Assembly (NCBI RefSeq): GCF_000482785.1 | Contig: NZ_KI519499.1 | Span: 310,001 to 374,000 of the forward strand | Source: Derxia gummosa DSM 723 | Lineage (GTDB): Bacteria; Pseudomonadota; Gammaproteobacteria; Burkholderiales; Burkholderiaceae_E | Reading direction: 5' to 3' | DNA: 64,000 nucleotides | In this document: in pieces, positions 1 through 9,531 of the stretch | How the letters are laid out: every line of letters begins with the position of its first letter | Numbering within the stretch: the first letter of the stretch is position 1 | Made by a program: the position numbers and the translations under genes | Notes under the pieces: model-generated | Database searches by the model: none | Seen by the model: the letters and a program-made list of their open reading frames with translations, nothing else | What the model was told of the DNA's origin: nothing

Positions 1-461
1 TTCTCGGCGTGGTTGAAGTAGGTGCCTTCGGAAGTGCGTGCCGCGTCGGGCACGAAGTCGCCGGTGCCCGGATCGACCACCAGCGAGGGCTTGATCTTGC
101 TGCGCGACAGCTCGACCAGCCGGTCGCATTCGTCGGCGGTGAGGAAGTCTCCGAACATGACCGTGCGCGGCGCGGCGAGGGCGAACATCACCTGCACCTC
201 GCGCTCCCCGACGACGAGCGTGTTGGGCGCCTGGGCCGCGCCCTCGCCCATCATCGAGAAGGCGCCGTCGTCGGCGGTGCTGCCTTCATCGACGACGGCC
301 TCACCGCCGGCCGCGCCGCGCACGACGCGCTCGGCATAGGGGCGCGGATGGCCCGACTTGACCATCGCGTCGATCAGCGACGCGGCGGTGCAGCCGCGCG
401 CGATCTGGCTGTCGAGCCAGCTCTTGAGTTCATGGGATACGGCGAGTGTCTGGGCCGACAT
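1..461 (-). CDS. Prolyl 4-hydroxylase-like 2OG-Fe(II) oxygenase, N-terminal part
   Basis: The gene reads leftwards off the window edge, so only its first 153 codons are present. Translation from the ATG at 461 gives a protein whose residues around 125-150 carry a VVDPGTGDFVPD segment followed by ARTSEGTYF, the usual entry to the catalytic double-stranded beta-helix of bacterial prolyl 4-hydroxylase-like dioxygenases. Such enzymes use Fe(II), O2 and 2-oxoglutarate; the HxD...H iron ligands would lie beyond the edge. An AGGAG box sits seven bases before the ATG. It lies 37 bases downstream of metZ on the same strand and is probably co-transcribed. Family assignment is good; the substrate is unknown. 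Confidence 0.75.
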   Translation of the reverse strand, partial: MSAQTLAVSHELKSWLDSQIARGCTAASLIDAMVKSGHPRPYAERVVRGAAGGEAVVDEGSTADDGAFSMMGEGAAQAPNTLVVGEREVQVMFALAAPRTVMFGDFLTADECDRLVELSRSKIKPSLVVDPGTGDFVPDAARTSEGTYFNHAE

Positions 462-498
462 TCAGGGTCTCCTCTGGTCGGTGGATTCGGGTGGCGCC

Positions 499-1710
499 TC
501 AGTCCGTCATGCCACGGGCGAGGTCACGGCAAAGGTCTTCCGGGCTCTCCAGGCCCACCGCGAGGCGGATCATGCCTTCGGTGATGCCGGCGGCCGCGCG
601 CACTTCGGGCGCGACGCGGCCATGCGTGGTGGTGGCCGGATGGGTGATCGTGGTGCGCGTGTCGCCGAGGTTGGCGGTGATCGACACGAGCCGCGTGTTG
701 TCGATGACGCGCCAGGCGTTGGTGCGCTGCTGCTCGGGCGTCTCGCCGCGCAGCTCGAAGCTCAGCACCGCGCCGCCGGTCTTCTGCTGGCGCTTGGCGA
801 GCTCGTGTTGCGGATGCGATTCGAGGCCGGGATAGATCACGCGCTTGACCTGCGGCTGGGCTTCGAGCCAGCGCGCGACGGCCAGCGCGTTCTCGCTCTG
901 GCGCTCCATGCGGATGGCGAGCGTCTCCAGTCCCTTGAGCAGCACCCAGGCGTTGAACGGCGACAGCGTCGGGCCGGCCGTGCGCAGGAAGGGCAGCATC
1001 TGATCCTTGATGAAAGCCTTGCTGCCGACGATCGCGCCGCCGAGCACGCGGCCCTGGCCGTCGATGTACTTGGTGGCCGAATGGATGACGACGTCGGCGC
1101 CCAGCTTGAGCGGCTGTTGCAGCGCCGGCGTGCAGAAGCAGTTGTCCACCACGAGCAGCGCGCCGGCGTCCTTCGCCACCGAGGCGAGCGCGGGGATGTC
1201 GGCCAGTTCCATCATCGGGTTGGACGGCGTCTCGACGTAGAACAGCTTGGTCTCGGGCCTGACGGCGGCGCGCCAGGCGGCCGGATCGGCGGGCGACACG
1301 TAGCTGGTCGTGATGCCGAACTTCGACAGGATGTTGTTGAACAACTGGACCGTGGAGCCGAACAGGCCCGTGGACGCGACCACATGGTCGCCCGCCTTCA
1401 GCACGCCCATGCAGCAGGTGAGGATGGCGCTCATGCCCGAGGCGGTGGCGAGCGCGGCCTCGGCGCCTTCGAGCGCGGCGAGGCGCTGCTCGAACATCGT
1501 CACCGTGGGGTTGGTGAAGCGCGAATAGACGTTGCCCTCGACCTTGTTGGAGAAGCGGTCGGCGGCCTCGGCGGCGCTGCCGAACACATAGGACGAGGTG
1601 AGGAACATGGCCTCGGCATGCTCGCCGAAGCCGCTGCGGGCGGTGCCGGCACGCACCGCGAGGGTTTCGATGGCCCAGTCGTCCTGCGACGGGAAATCCT
1701 GGTCTTGCAT
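499..1710 (-). CDS. metZ: O-succinylhomoserine sulfhydrylase MetZ
   Basis: This is a 403-residue PLP enzyme of the Cys/Met metabolism family, which makes homocysteine from O-succinylhomoserine and sulfide in direct-sulfhydrylation methionine synthesis. The PLP-lysine region reads SATKYIDGQGRVLGG, and YSRFTNPT and SGMSAI near the N-terminus are family hallmarks. I chose the ATG at 1710 (MQDQDFPSQ) because the in-frame extension upstream runs through a terminator hairpin and riboswitch leader. A CAGGA box lies about ten bases before it. Control is predicted to be by S-adenosylmethionine through the SAM-II-type leader. Met-cycle genes for the later steps are not in the window. MetZ rather than MetB or MetY is inferred from motif pattern and length. 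Confidence 0.93.
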   Translation of the reverse strand: MQDQDFPSQDDWAIETLAVRAGTARSGFGEHAEAMFLTSSYVFGSAAEAADRFSNKVEGNVYSRFTNPTVTMFEQRLAALEGAEAALATASGMSAILTCCMGVLKAGDHVVASTGLFGSTVQLFNNILSKFGITTSYVSPADPAAWRAAVRPETKLFYVETPSNPMMELADIPALASVAKDAGALLVVDNCFCTPALQQPLKLGADVVIHSATKYIDGQGRVLGGAIVGSKAFIKDQMLPFLRTAGPTLSPFNAWVLLKGLETLAIRMERQSENALAVARWLEAQPQVKRVIYPGLESHPQHELAKRQQKTGGAVLSFELRGETPEQQRTNAWRVIDNTRLVSITANLGDTRTTITHPATTTHGRVAPEVRAAAGITEGMIRLAVGLESPEDLCRDLARGMTD

Positions 1711-1723
1711 TGTCGTTGTCCTG

Positions 1724-1764
1724 AAAAAACGAAACCCCGCCGGGGCTTCGCGCCAGAGCGGGGT
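1724..1764 (-). terminator. Intrinsic terminator in metZ leader (riboswitch expression platform)
   Basis: On the minus strand ACCCCGC (1764-1758) pairs with GCGGGGT (1740-1734), and the 3' side is followed at once by TTTCGTTTTTT. The stem ends about 14 bases before the metZ start codon, so it lies in the leader, not after a gene. Its place directly downstream of a SAM-II-like aptamer suggests it is the off-switch when SAM is abundant. Confidence 0.75.
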
Positions 1765-1785
1765 CGGACCGGATTCGGTGTCGCC

Positions 1786-1860
1786 GCGCTTTAGCTGGAT
1801 TTGTTGGTGGGCCGATCGGCCCGCCCGCGCCCGCAAGCTGACAGTTCAAATCGGCGCTCG
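1786..1860 (-). ncRNA. SAM-II-type riboswitch aptamer upstream of metZ
   Basis: Reading the minus strand from 1860, a P1 arm GCGCC (1857-1853) is followed by the block GATTTGAAC and a CTTGCG segment. The P1 partner GGCGC is at 1831-1827, and then comes CAAATCCAGCTAAAG at 1803-1789. GATTT.AAC, TTGC and GCTAAA in this order are the conserved SAM-II (SAM_alpha) blocks I know from alphaproteobacterial metA/metZ leaders. Between the P1 3' arm and the last block is an extra perfect palindrome, GGGCCGATCGGCCC (1822-1809), giving an added hairpin. The position before metZ and after a promoter fits. I did not run a covariance search. Confidence 0.7.
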
Positions 1861-1866
1861 GGCCGG

Positions 1867-1896
1867 ATTAGACCCGCCGCGTTCCGGCAGCGTCAA
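1867..1896 (-). promoter_or_regulatory. metZ: Sigma-70-type promoter of metZ leader
   Basis: On the minus strand TTGACG (1896-1891) and TCTAAT (1872-1867) are 18 bases apart. Transcription would start near 1860, exactly where the predicted riboswitch P1 helix begins. Confidence 0.6.
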
Positions 1897-2051
1897 GTCG
1901 CGCGGGAATGGCAAGCGGGGCTTGCCCTCGAAGCGGCGGCGGCGGCCCGGCGCTCCGCCTGCGGCGCACTGCGGAGGGTCGGTGGGCTGCCCGCCGCCCG
2001 GTCGGGCAAGGCCGATCGGCAGGCCCGCCGGCATGAGCGGGAGCCGAGCAT

Positions 2052-3272
2052 TCAGCCGCCCGCGCGCCCCGGCTCGGCGACCGGCGCCGACGGCGCGCCA
2101 TAGCCCCGGCTCGCAATCCACGCCAGCAGCGCGAAACCCGCCATCGCGCCGCCCATCGAGCCCGGATGCTCGGGCAGCAGCCCGACCAGCGCGCCGGCGA
2201 CCACCGCGCCGAGCGATTGCGTCACGCCCAGCACCGATGACGCCGCGCCAGCCTGGGCGCCGAAGGGCGCCATCGCGATCACCGTGATGTTGGGCATGAC
2301 CATGCCGACCACCGCGATCACGCAGAACAGCGGGATGGCCGTCGCCAGCAGATGCTGCCGGAGCAGCGTCGTGCCCGCGAACAGCGCCAGCCCGGCCAGC
2401 GCCTGGACGCTCACGGCCGCGCGCATCACGCGCATCGGGCCGTGGCGCCCGACGAGCCGCGCGTTCAGCCGCGCGCCCGCGACGAAGCCGATCGAGTTGA
2501 GCGCGAACATCCACGAGTAGTGCTGCGGACTCAGCCCGAAATGGTCGATGAACACGAAGGGCGACGAGGACAGATAGCTGAACACCGAGCCGAACTCGAC
2601 CGCGACCGCGAAGGCCGACAGGGCCAGCACCGGATGCGGCAGCACGCGCACGAGGCCGAGCAGCGAATGCCCGATCGACTCGGCGCGACGGTTCTCGGCA
2701 TGCGTCTCGGCGAGGCCGAGGTGCACCGCGATCGCGGCCGCGAGTCCGAAGGCCGCCATCAGCCCGAACATCGCGCGCCAGCTCGCGAGCGCCAGCAGTC
2801 CGCCGCCGACGATGGGTCCGAGGATGGGCGCGAGGCCGGTGGTGAGCATCATCAGCGCCATGAAATGCGCCGCCTCGGCGCCGGTATAACGGTCGCGCAC
2901 GACGGCGCGCGCCACCACCATGCCGGCCGCGCCGCCCGCCGCCTGGAGCGCGCGCAGCACGATCAGCGCATCGACCGCGCCCGCAAGCGCGCAGCCGAGC
3001 GAGGCGAGCGCATAGAGCAGCAGGCCGAACATCAGCGGCCGACGCCGGCCGTAGCGGTCGGACAGCGGCCCGTAGATGAGCTGACCCGCCGCCATCCCCG
3101 CGAAGAAGGCGACCAGCGTGTGCTGCACGGCCGCATTGCTCGCGCCCAGTTCGGTCGCGATGCCCGGCAGCGCGGGCAGGTACATGTCGGTGGACAGCGG
3201 CGCGACGGCCGAGATGCCGCCGAGCAACATGGCCAGCTTGGCGCGGGCCTTGGGGGTGAGTGCGGCAGACAT
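2052..3272 (-). CDS. Bcr/CflA-type multidrug efflux MFS transporter
   Basis: This is a 406-residue inner-membrane protein with about 12 hydrophobic segments. MFS motif A is visible as GPLSDRYGRRRPLM after the second helix, and STDMYLPALP in the first helix is characteristic of the Bcr/CflA drug:H+ antiporter subfamily (DHA1). Start ATG at 3272 gives MSAALTPKARAKLAML, a plausible short cytoplasmic lead before helix 1; the frame continues upstream but into the divergent promoter region. It diverges from the flavin reductase gene at 3417. Substrate range cannot be told from the sequence. Confidence 0.88.
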   Translation of the reverse strand: MSAALTPKARAKLAMLLGGISAVAPLSTDMYLPALPGIATELGASNAAVQHTLVAFFAGMAAGQLIYGPLSDRYGRRRPLMFGLLLYALASLGCALAGAVDALIVLRALQAAGGAAGMVVARAVVRDRYTGAEAAHFMALMMLTTGLAPILGPIVGGGLLALASWRAMFGLMAAFGLAAAIAVHLGLAETHAENRRAESIGHSLLGLVRVLPHPVLALSAFAVAVEFGSVFSYLSSSPFVFIDHFGLSPQHYSWMFALNSIGFVAGARLNARLVGRHGPMRVMRAAVSVQALAGLALFAGTTLLRQHLLATAIPLFCVIAVVGMVMPNITVIAMAPFGAQAGAASSVLGVTQSLGAVVAGALVGLLPEHPGSMGGAMAGFALLAWIASRGYGAPSAPVAEPGRAGG

Positions 3273-3416
3273 GCCGATGCGTCCTCTCGCGCGGACCTCG
3301 ACGGCCGGCGCTGCAAAAAAGCCTCGATCATCGCACCGCCGCAAACCTCGGCCGCAGGCACGACAACAGCGGTCACAATGCGGCGCAGATCCACTCCTCT
3401 TTCCGGGAAGACAGAC

Positions 3417-3932
3417 ATGGCAGTCGCATCCGATGCCTACAAGGCAGGCATGCGCCGGCTCGCAGCCGGCGTCACCCTCATCACCACGCCCGGCGCGGCC
3501 GGCCCGTCGGGACTCACGGCAACGGCCGTGTGCTCGGTCTCGGCCGATCCGCCGATCCTGCTGTGCTGCATCAACCGCGCGAACGCGAGCTATGCGGCCG
3601 TGCTCGAAGCCGGTGTGTTCGCGGTCAACGTGCTGAGCACGGCCGACCGGGCGCTGTCCGACCGCTTCGCCGGCCGGCTCACGCCCGAGGAAAAGTTCGC
3701 CGAGGGCCGCTGGGCCGCGCTGGAAACCGGCGCTCCGGTGCTCGCGAGCGCCCTCGCCGCCTTCGACTGCCGCGTGGTGCAAGCGGTGGACGCCGGCACG
3801 CATGCGGTCATCTTCGGCGAGGTGCAGGCGGTGACGGTCGCCGACAACCCCGAGATCCACGGCCTGCTGTACGCGGATGGCGGCTACGGCCGTTTCGCGA
3901 CGCCAGCGGACGACATCGATCAGGGGTTCTGA
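3417..3932 (+). CDS. Flavin reductase family protein (FMN-binding split barrel)
   Basis: The 171-residue protein matches the reductase component of two-component flavin monooxygenases (HpaC/RutF type). It has GVTLITT near the N-terminus, GLTATAVCSVSADPPILLCCINR forming the flavin-binding core, and a C-terminal GEVQAV and DGGYG segment. Such enzymes use NAD(P)H to supply FMNH2 or FADH2 to a partner oxygenase. No partner monooxygenase is adjacent, so the pathway is unknown. A GGGAAG box precedes the ATG at 3417. A bidirectional terminator follows. Confidence 0.88.
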   Translation: MAVASDAYKAGMRRLAAGVTLITTPGAAGPSGLTATAVCSVSADPPILLCCINRANASYAAVLEAGVFAVNVLSTADRALSDRFAGRLTPEEKFAEGRWAALETGAPVLASALAAFDCRVVQAVDAGTHAVIFGEVQAVTVADNPEIHGLLYADGGYGRFATPADDIDQGF

Positions 3933-4012
3933 TCGATCACGGCGCGCCGTGACCGGCGCTGCTGGCTGATCCGCGCGTGACAGGGCGCGGGATCGGTGCG
4001 GTGGGGCAACGA

Positions 4013-4046
4013 AAAACGGCGCGGGCCGGTGGCACCGCGCCGTTTT
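4013..4046. terminator. Bidirectional intrinsic terminator between flavin reductase gene and purF
   Basis: AAAACGGCGCGG (4013-4024) and CCGCGCCGTTTT (4035-4046) form a perfect 12-bp inverted repeat around a 10-base loop. A-runs and T-runs on the two flanks let it work for both convergent genes. The rest of 3933-4133 shows nothing else recognisable. Confidence 0.85.
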
Positions 4047-4133
4047 CGCTTTTGCCGGGCTTGCGCCGGGCCGGTGCCTCGCGGGACCGGCACGGCCGCC
4101 GCGGGCGGCAACCTTCTTGCGGGTCGCCCCGCG

Positions 4134-5657
4134 TCAGTCCGGCGACGCCAGGCTCAGGTTGAGCTGCGACTTGCCCGGGATGTCGTGCGTGGCCGACTTG
4201 CCGGCGACGCGCGCGGCTTCGAGCGCGTCGAGGTAGGCGGGCGAAACGTCGCCGGTGATGTAGTGGCCGTCGAAGCAGCTCGCCTCGAAGTTCTGGATGT
4301 GGGAACCCAGGTCGCGCACCGACTGCTTCATCGCCGCGATGTCCTGATAGACGAGGCCGTCGGCCTCGATCATGCGCATGATTTCCTCGTCCGAACGGCC
4401 GTGGGCGATCAGCTCGCCGCGCGTGGGCATGTCGATGCCGTACACGTTCGGGAAGCGCACCGGCGGTGCGGCCGAGGCGAAGATCACCTTCTTCGCGCCA
4501 GCATCGCGGGCCATGTTGACGATCTCGCGGCTGGTCGTGCCGCGCACGATCGAGTCATCGACCAGCAGCACGTTCTTGCCCTTGAACTCGGTCGGCAGCG
4601 CCGAAAGCTTCTGACGCACGCTCTTCTTGCGCACCGCCTGACCCGGCATGATGAAGGTGCGTCCGACATACCGGTTCTTGAAGAACCCCTCGCGGAAATC
4701 GATGCCGAGCTTCATCGCGAGCTGCATCGCGGCCGGGCGCGAAGTGTCGGGGATGGGCATCACCACATCGATGTCGCCGGTCGAGAACTCGCGCTTCACC
4801 TTCTCGGCGAGGTATTCGCCCATGCGCAGGCGCGCGCCGTACACGCTCACGCCGTCGATGATCGAGTCGGGGCGCGCGAAGTACACGTACTCGAAGATGC
4901 AGGGATTGAGCGACGGCTTGTCGGCGCACTGGTAGCTGTGGAAGCTCCCGTCGGCGCCGATGAAGATCGCCTCACCCGGCGCCACGTCCCGCACGAACCT
5001 GAAGCCCATGCCCTCCAGCACCACCGACTCGCTCGCGACGAGGAATTCGGGGCCATCGGGCGTTTCGTTCACGCCATAGCACAGCGGACGGATGCCGTAG
5101 GGATCGCGGAACGCGAGGATGCCGGTGTTCGCGATGTGCGCCACGCAGGCATAGGCGCCGCGCACCCGGCGATGCAGGCCGGCCACCGCCTTGAAGATCG
5201 TGGCCGGATCAAGCGTGAAGGAGCTAGTCGCTTCCTGCAGCTCGTGCGCCAGCACGTTGAGCAGCACTTCGCTGTCGCTGCTCGTGTTGATGTGGCGCCG
5301 GTCGCGCTTGAACATGTCCTCCATCAGCTCGGCGGCATTCGTGAGATTGCCGTTGTGGCCGAGCGTGATGCCGAAGGGCGCGTTCACGTAGAACGGCTGA
5401 GCCTCCTCTGGATCGGCGGACGAACCCGCCGTCGGATAGCGCACATGGCCGATGCCGATGTTGCCGACGAGGTTGCGCATGTTGCGCGTGCGGAAGATCT
5501 CGCGGACAAGTCCGTTGCCCTTCCACATGTTGAAGCTGTTGGTCGAGCCCGTCGCGATGCCGGCGGCATCCTGACCGCGATGCTGGAGCAGCATCAGCGA
5601 GTCATAGAGCATCTGGTTGACAGGCGTGCGGGCAACGAGGCCGACGATTCCACACAT
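4134..5657 (-). CDS. purF: Amidophosphoribosyltransferase PurF
   Basis: The 507-residue protein catalyses the first committed step of purine synthesis, PRPP plus glutamine to 5-phosphoribosylamine. MCGIVG at the start supplies Cys2 as the glutaminase nucleophile after Met removal, followed by [11 protein letters not shown] and GHVRYPTAG of the class II amidotransferase domain. The C-terminal PRPP-binding loop reads [13 protein letters not shown]. Length is normal. The gene lies 17 bases after cvpA, the order also seen in E. coli. Confidence 0.97.
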   Translation of the reverse strand: MCGIVGLVARTPVNQMLYDSLMLLQHRGQDAAGIATGSTNSFNMWKGNGLVREIFRTRNMRNLVGNIGIGHVRYPTAGSSADPEEAQPFYVNAPFGITLGHNGNLTNAAELMEDMFKRDRRHINTSSDSEVLLNVLAHELQEATSSFTLDPATIFKAVAGLHRRVRGAYACVAHIANTGILAFRDPYGIRPLCYGVNETPDGPEFLVASESVVLEGMGFRFVRDVAPGEAIFIGADGSFHSYQCADKPSLNPCIFEYVYFARPDSIIDGVSVYGARLRMGEYLAEKVKREFSTGDIDVVMPIPDTSRPAAMQLAMKLGIDFREGFFKNRYVGRTFIMPGQAVRKKSVRQKLSALPTEFKGKNVLLVDDSIVRGTTSREIVNMARDAGAKKVIFASAAPPVRFPNVYGIDMPTRGELIAHGRSDEEIMRMIEADGLVYQDIAAMKQSVRDLGSHIQNFEASCFDGHYITGDVSPAYLDALEAARVAGKSATHDIPGKSQLNLSLASPD

Positions 5658-5674
5658 GGCTATTCCCCGGAAAA

Positions 5675-6160
5675 CTAGACCTGCCAGATCGGCGCCGCAT
5701 CGTCGGGAACGACGTCGCGGAACCAGCCCAGCACGGTCATCACATATGGCAGAAGCACTGACCCGGTCCACGCCGCCGACCCGGAGACAGGCGTGTGACC
5801 GAGCACGAAAATCATGACTGCAACCACGAGCAGGCCGCGCAGAAGGCCGAACCCGAAGCCGAGCAGGCGATCGACCGGCCCCAGCCCGGCCGCCTTGAGC
5901 GCGCCGGCGAGCAGACGGCCGAGCAGTGAGGTCGCGATCATCACGCCGACGAAGATCACCAGTCCGCCGATCAGCAGGCGAACTCCGGGATTCCAGTCGG
6001 CGGGCAGCCAGCCGGCGATGCTGGTCCCGGCGATCAGCACGGCCACGATGGCGGCGATCCAGCCGAGCAGCGCGAACAGCTCGCGCACCAGTCCACGCCA
6101 CACACCGATCACCGCCGACAGGCAGAGCGCGCCGGCGATGAGCCAGTCGATCGAGGTCAT
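5675..6160 (-). CDS. cvpA: CvpA family inner-membrane protein
   Basis: The 161-residue protein has four hydrophobic segments and the family start [19 protein letters not shown] (residues 5-23), plus WDR-like [16 protein letters not shown] in the third segment. CvpA was named for its need in colicin V production in E. coli; its molecular role remains uncertain. It sits between purF and the SPOR protein gene in the expected order. Confidence 0.9.
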   Translation of the reverse strand: MTSIDWLIAGALCLSAVIGVWRGLVRELFALLGWIAAIVAVLIAGTSIAGWLPADWNPGVRLLIGGLVIFVGVMIATSLLGRLLAGALKAAGLGPVDRLLGFGFGLLRGLLVVAVMIFVLGHTPVSGSAAWTGSVLLPYVMTVLGWFRDVVPDDAAPIWQV

Positions 6161-6185
6161 GCCGGCAGCCGGCGCGGGCCGATCA

Positions 6186-7202
6186 TCACTGCGAGAGGAC
6201 GGCCGCTTCGCCGATGCCGGCGCCGGCTGCCTTCTGACGCACGGAATCGGCGGCATCGCGCGAGGTGAACGGGCCTGCGCGCAGGCGGATGCGCGGCCCG
6301 CTCGCGGTATTGATAGTCTCGGTATAGGTGCTGACGCCGGCTGCGCGCAGGCGCGCCTGGAGTTCCTGCACCTTGCCCTCGGTGGCAAAGGCACCCATCT
6401 GCACGAGGAAGCGACCCGGTGTCTCATGAGCGGCGGCCGGCGCGGCGGCGACCGGCTTGCCTTCGAGCAGCGCGAGCGCGCGGGCACCGTCGGTCTTGGT
6501 GTCGGCGGGCTTCGTATCGGCGGGCTTGGAGTCCGGCTTGGGCTCGGGGCGGGGTTCGGACTTGATCTCCGGCTTTGGCTCGGGCTTGACCTCGGGCTTT
6601 GGTTCCGGCTTGACCTCGGGCTTGGGCGCCGGCTTCGGCGGCTCGGCGCTACGCACGGGTTCAATGGTGCGGACCGACTCGGCCGCCGGACGGACCGGAT
6701 CGACGCGCGGCGCGACCGGTTTGGATGATTCGACGGGATGGGCTTCCGGCGGATGCTGCGCGGTCTGGGTCGAGATCACCGCCTCACGACTCGCGGGCGG
6801 CACGACGACCGTCGGCGCGGGCGTGACGGCAACGGACGGCGTCGTACTGACGGGCGCGGGCTGGGTTGCGTTGGCCGGAGTCTCGACCGTTGGCTGGGAC
6901 GTGCCGGCGACGCCGGGTTCGGGCTGCGCCGCAGGCGTTGCGGCGGTCAGCGTCGGCATGGCCTGGGGATCGCGTACGACCTCGATCGGCATGTCCGGCG
7001 CGACCGGACGCTTGCCCGACTGCACGAGCATCGGCAGCCCGATGAAGGCGATCACGACGAGGACGATCGCGCCGATGAGCCTGCGCCGCGCCTTGCGCCG
7101 CAGGTCGAGCAAGGCATCGGCACTGCTGGCGCGGCCCGAGGCGCGACGAGGTGCAGGCCGTGAAGGGCGGGAATCGGAACGACCGAAGCTGAACAATCCC
7201 AT
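6186..7202 (-). CDS. SPOR domain protein (DedD/FtsN-like)
   Basis: The 338-residue protein has a short basic cytoplasmic part, one transmembrane helix at about residues 41-60 (LIGAIVLVVIAFIGLPMLV) and a long periplasmic linker. The linker is rich in Pro, Lys and Glu, with KPEPKPE repeats around residues 195-235. The SPOR domain is at residues 263-338. SPOR domains bind glycan strands denuded of stem peptides at the division septum, so this is probably a divisome protein. Position between folC and cvpA matches DedD. I chose the ATG at 7202 (MGLFSFGRSDSRPS), the usual start of this family, over an upstream one. Confidence 0.9.
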   Translation of the reverse strand: MGLFSFGRSDSRPSRPAPRRASGRASSADALLDLRRKARRRLIGAIVLVVIAFIGLPMLVQSGKRPVAPDMPIEVVRDPQAMPTLTAATPAAQPEPGVAGTSQPTVETPANATQPAPVSTTPSVAVTPAPTVVVPPASREAVISTQTAQHPPEAHPVESSKPVAPRVDPVRPAAESVRTIEPVRSAEPPKPAPKPEVKPEPKPEVKPEPKPEIKSEPRPEPKPDSKPADTKPADTKTDGARALALLEGKPVAAAPAAAHETPGRFLVQMGAFATEGKVQELQARLRAAGVSTYTETINTASGPRIRLRAGPFTSRDAADSVRQKAAGAGIGEAAVLSQ

Positions 7203-7307
7203 GCGGTGGAGCGCGGAGGAGACGGGGAGAAGGCGACGCCAGCGCGCCGATCCGGCCAACCGCTGTCGATCTGGAAGAACCCGAGGCTGCGTGCGGTACC
7301 GGGAAGG

Positions 7308-8645
7308 TCAGCGCGAACGCGACGCCAGATCCATCACGCCGCCGACAGTCAGGAAGGAACCAAAGACCAAAATTCTATCACCCTCACCTGCGCCACCCCG
7401 GGCGGCGACCCAGGCGGCGGCCGGCGTGGCATGGACGGTGATCGAATGCTCCTTGTCTTCCGGGAAGCCCTCGGCGCGCAGCAAGGCCGCAATGTCCTCC
7501 GCCGCGGCGCTGCGCTCGGACGGCAGTGTCGCCAGATGCCAGTGATCGACGCGGTCCTTCAGCCGGCGCAACACGCCCGGGATGTCCTTGTCGCGCATGC
7601 AGCCGAACACCGCGTGGGTGTAGGGATGAAAGGCCATGTGGTCGAGGTTGTCGGCCAGCGCGGCGGCGGCGTGCGGGTTGTGCGCGACATCAAGCACAAC
7701 CGTCGGCTTGCCCGGCAGTACCTGGAAGCGCCCGGGCAGCTCGACCGTCGCAAAGCCGGTACGGATGTCCTGGTTGCTGACCGGCAGCACGGGACGCAAG
7801 GCTTCGAGCGCCGCAAGCGCGCCCGAAGCATTGAGCAGCTGGTTGGCGCCGCGCAGCGCCGGATAGGCCAGCCCCGCCACCTTGCCCGAGCGTCCGCCCC
7901 AAGACCATTGCTGCCAGTCGGTCGCGCCGCGCTGGCCCGCATAGTTGAAGTCGCGCGCGAACAGGCGCAGGTCGGCGTCGATCTCGCGCGCGTAGTCGAT
8001 GAGGCTTTCCGGCGGCACCGGGTCGGAGCAGATCGCCGGTCGGCCGGTGCGGAAGATGTGGGCCTTCTCCAGGCCGATCTTCTCGCGCGTGTCGCCGAGC
8101 CAGTCGGCGTGGTCGATGTCGATGCTCGTGACGATCGAGCAGTCGGCGTCGAGCACGTTCATCGCATCAAGACGGCCGCCGAGGCCGATCTCGAAAATCG
8201 CCGCGTCCAGCTTCGCGTGCTGGAACAGACGCATGATGGCCAGCCCCGTGAACTCGAAATAGGTGAGCGCCGCTGCCGCCTCGCCGTCGCGCGCCGCGAC
8301 CCGCTCGCGCGCCGCCTCCACCGCCTCGAAATGCTCCACCAGCGCCTCGTCGGCTGCCTGCTCGCCGTTCACGCGCGCGCGCTCGTTGAAGCGCACTAGA
8401 TGCGGCGAGGTGTGCAGGCCGACGCGGTAGCCGGCCTGCAGCAGGATGCTTTCGAGGAAGGCGCAGGTGCTGCCCTTGCCGTTGGTGCCGCCGACGAGAA
8501 TGACCGGGCATGCGAAGGCAATGCCCAGTTCATCCTTCACGCGGCGGATGCGGTCGAGGCCGAGTTCGATCTGCTGTTGCGGACGCTGGGCTTCGAGCCA
8601 GTCCAGCCAGTCGGCCAGGAGGCGGGAGGTGGGTGCTGCGGACAT
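7308..8645 (-). CDS. folC: Bifunctional dihydrofolate synthase/folylpolyglutamate synthase FolC
   Basis: The 445-residue Mur-ligase-fold enzyme adds glutamate to dihydropteroate and then to reduced folates. The ATP loop is GGTNGKGST (about residues 53-61). SPHLVRFNER, TYFEFTGLA, ENDIGLGGRLDA-type DAIFEIGLGGRLDA and the C-terminal DVAHNPHA are all family motifs. It starts 10 bases after accD ends, as in many Burkholderiales. The 105-base gap to the SPOR gene holds nothing evident. Confidence 0.96.
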   Translation of the reverse strand: MSAAPTSRLLADWLDWLEAQRPQQQIELGLDRIRRVKDELGIAFACPVILVGGTNGKGSTCAFLESILLQAGYRVGLHTSPHLVRFNERARVNGEQAADEALVEHFEAVEAARERVAARDGEAAAALTYFEFTGLAIMRLFQHAKLDAAIFEIGLGGRLDAMNVLDADCSIVTSIDIDHADWLGDTREKIGLEKAHIFRTGRPAICSDPVPPESLIDYAREIDADLRLFARDFNYAGQRGATDWQQWSWGGRSGKVAGLAYPALRGANQLLNASGALAALEALRPVLPVSNQDIRTGFATVELPGRFQVLPGKPTVVLDVAHNPHAAAALADNLDHMAFHPYTHAVFGCMRDKDIPGVLRRLKDRVDHWHLATLPSERSAAAEDIAALLRAEGFPEDKEHSITVHATPAAAWVAARGGAGEGDRILVFGSFLTVGGVMDLASRSR

Positions 8646-8655
8646 CGGGACTTCT

Positions 8656-9531
8656 TTACGCGACGGCTTCGATCGGCTGGTTCTGCAGCAGCGCCAGCAG
8701 CTTGGCGATTTCCTCTCGCATTTCGCGACGGTCGACGATCATGTCGATCGCTCCCTTCTCGAGCAGGAACTCGGCGCGCTGGAAGCCTTCGGGCAGCTTC
8801 TCGCGCACGGTCTGCTCGATCACGCGCGGGCCGGCAAAGCCGATCAGCGCCTTGGGCTCGGCGATGACCACATCCCCCATGAACGCGAAGCTCGCCGAGA
8901 CGCCACCCATGGTCGGGTCGGTCAGCACGCTGATGAAGGGCAGCTTCTTGTGCGCGAGCATGTTGATGCCGGTGGTCGTCTTGGCCATCTGCATGAGCGA
9001 CAGCAGGCCTTCCTGCATGCGCGCGCCGCCGGTGGCGGTGATGCAGATGAAGGGCAGCTTCTGTTCCAGCGCGGTCTGCACGCCACGCGCGAAACGCTCG
9101 CCCACGACCGAACCCATCGAACCGCCCATGAACTCGAACTCAAAGGCGGCCACGACGACCGGGATGGTCATGATCGCGCCGCCCATCACCACCAGCGCGT
9201 CGGTCTCGCCGGTATCTGTCATCGCCTCCTGCAGTCGCTGCGGATACTTCTTGCTGTCGACGAACTTGAGGCTGTCGACCGGCAGCACTTCCTGGCCAAT
9301 CTCGTAGCGGCCCTCGGCGTCGAGCAGCGCGTCGAGGCGCGCGCGCGAGCGGATGCGCATGTGGTGGTCGCACTTCGGACAGACCTGGAGGTTCTGGTCG
9401 AGGTCGGTGCGGTACAGCACAGCCTCGCAGCTCGGACACTTCAGCCAGAGCCCTTCCGGCATCCGCGTGCGGATCGTGGTGTCGGTGGAGCGCTGAATGC
9501 GCGGCGGGAGAAGCTTGTCGATCCAGCTCAT
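8656..9531 (-). CDS. accD: Acetyl-CoA carboxylase carboxyltransferase beta subunit AccD
   Basis: The 291-residue protein pairs with AccA to transfer the carboxyl group from biotin to acetyl-CoA, giving malonyl-CoA. A four-cysteine zinc ribbon lies near the N-terminus (CPSC then CPKC, about residues 33-55), followed by the crotonase-like domain with [10 protein letters not shown] and [14 protein letters not shown]. Its start overlaps the trpA stop by four bases. Confidence 0.97.
   Translation of the reverse strand: MSWIDKLLPPRIQRSTDTTIRTRMPEGLWLKCPSCEAVLYRTDLDQNLQVCPKCDHHMRIRSRARLDALLDAEGRYEIGQEVLPVDSLKFVDSKKYPQRLQEAMTDTGETDALVVMGGAIMTIPVVVAAFEFEFMGGSMGSVVGERFARGVQTALEQKLPFICITATGGARMQEGLLSLMQMAKTTTGINMLAHKKLPFISVLTDPTMGGVSASFAFMGDVVIAEPKALIGFAGPRVIEQTVREKLPEGFQRAEFLLEKGAIDMIVDRREMREEIAKLLALLQNQPIEAVA

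Noticed and set aside
6541-6660. GGCTTGACCTCGGGCTTTGG-type repeats that look like a short tandem DNA array or CRISPR
   Set aside because: They encode the KPEPKPE linker of the SPOR protein and have no spacers.
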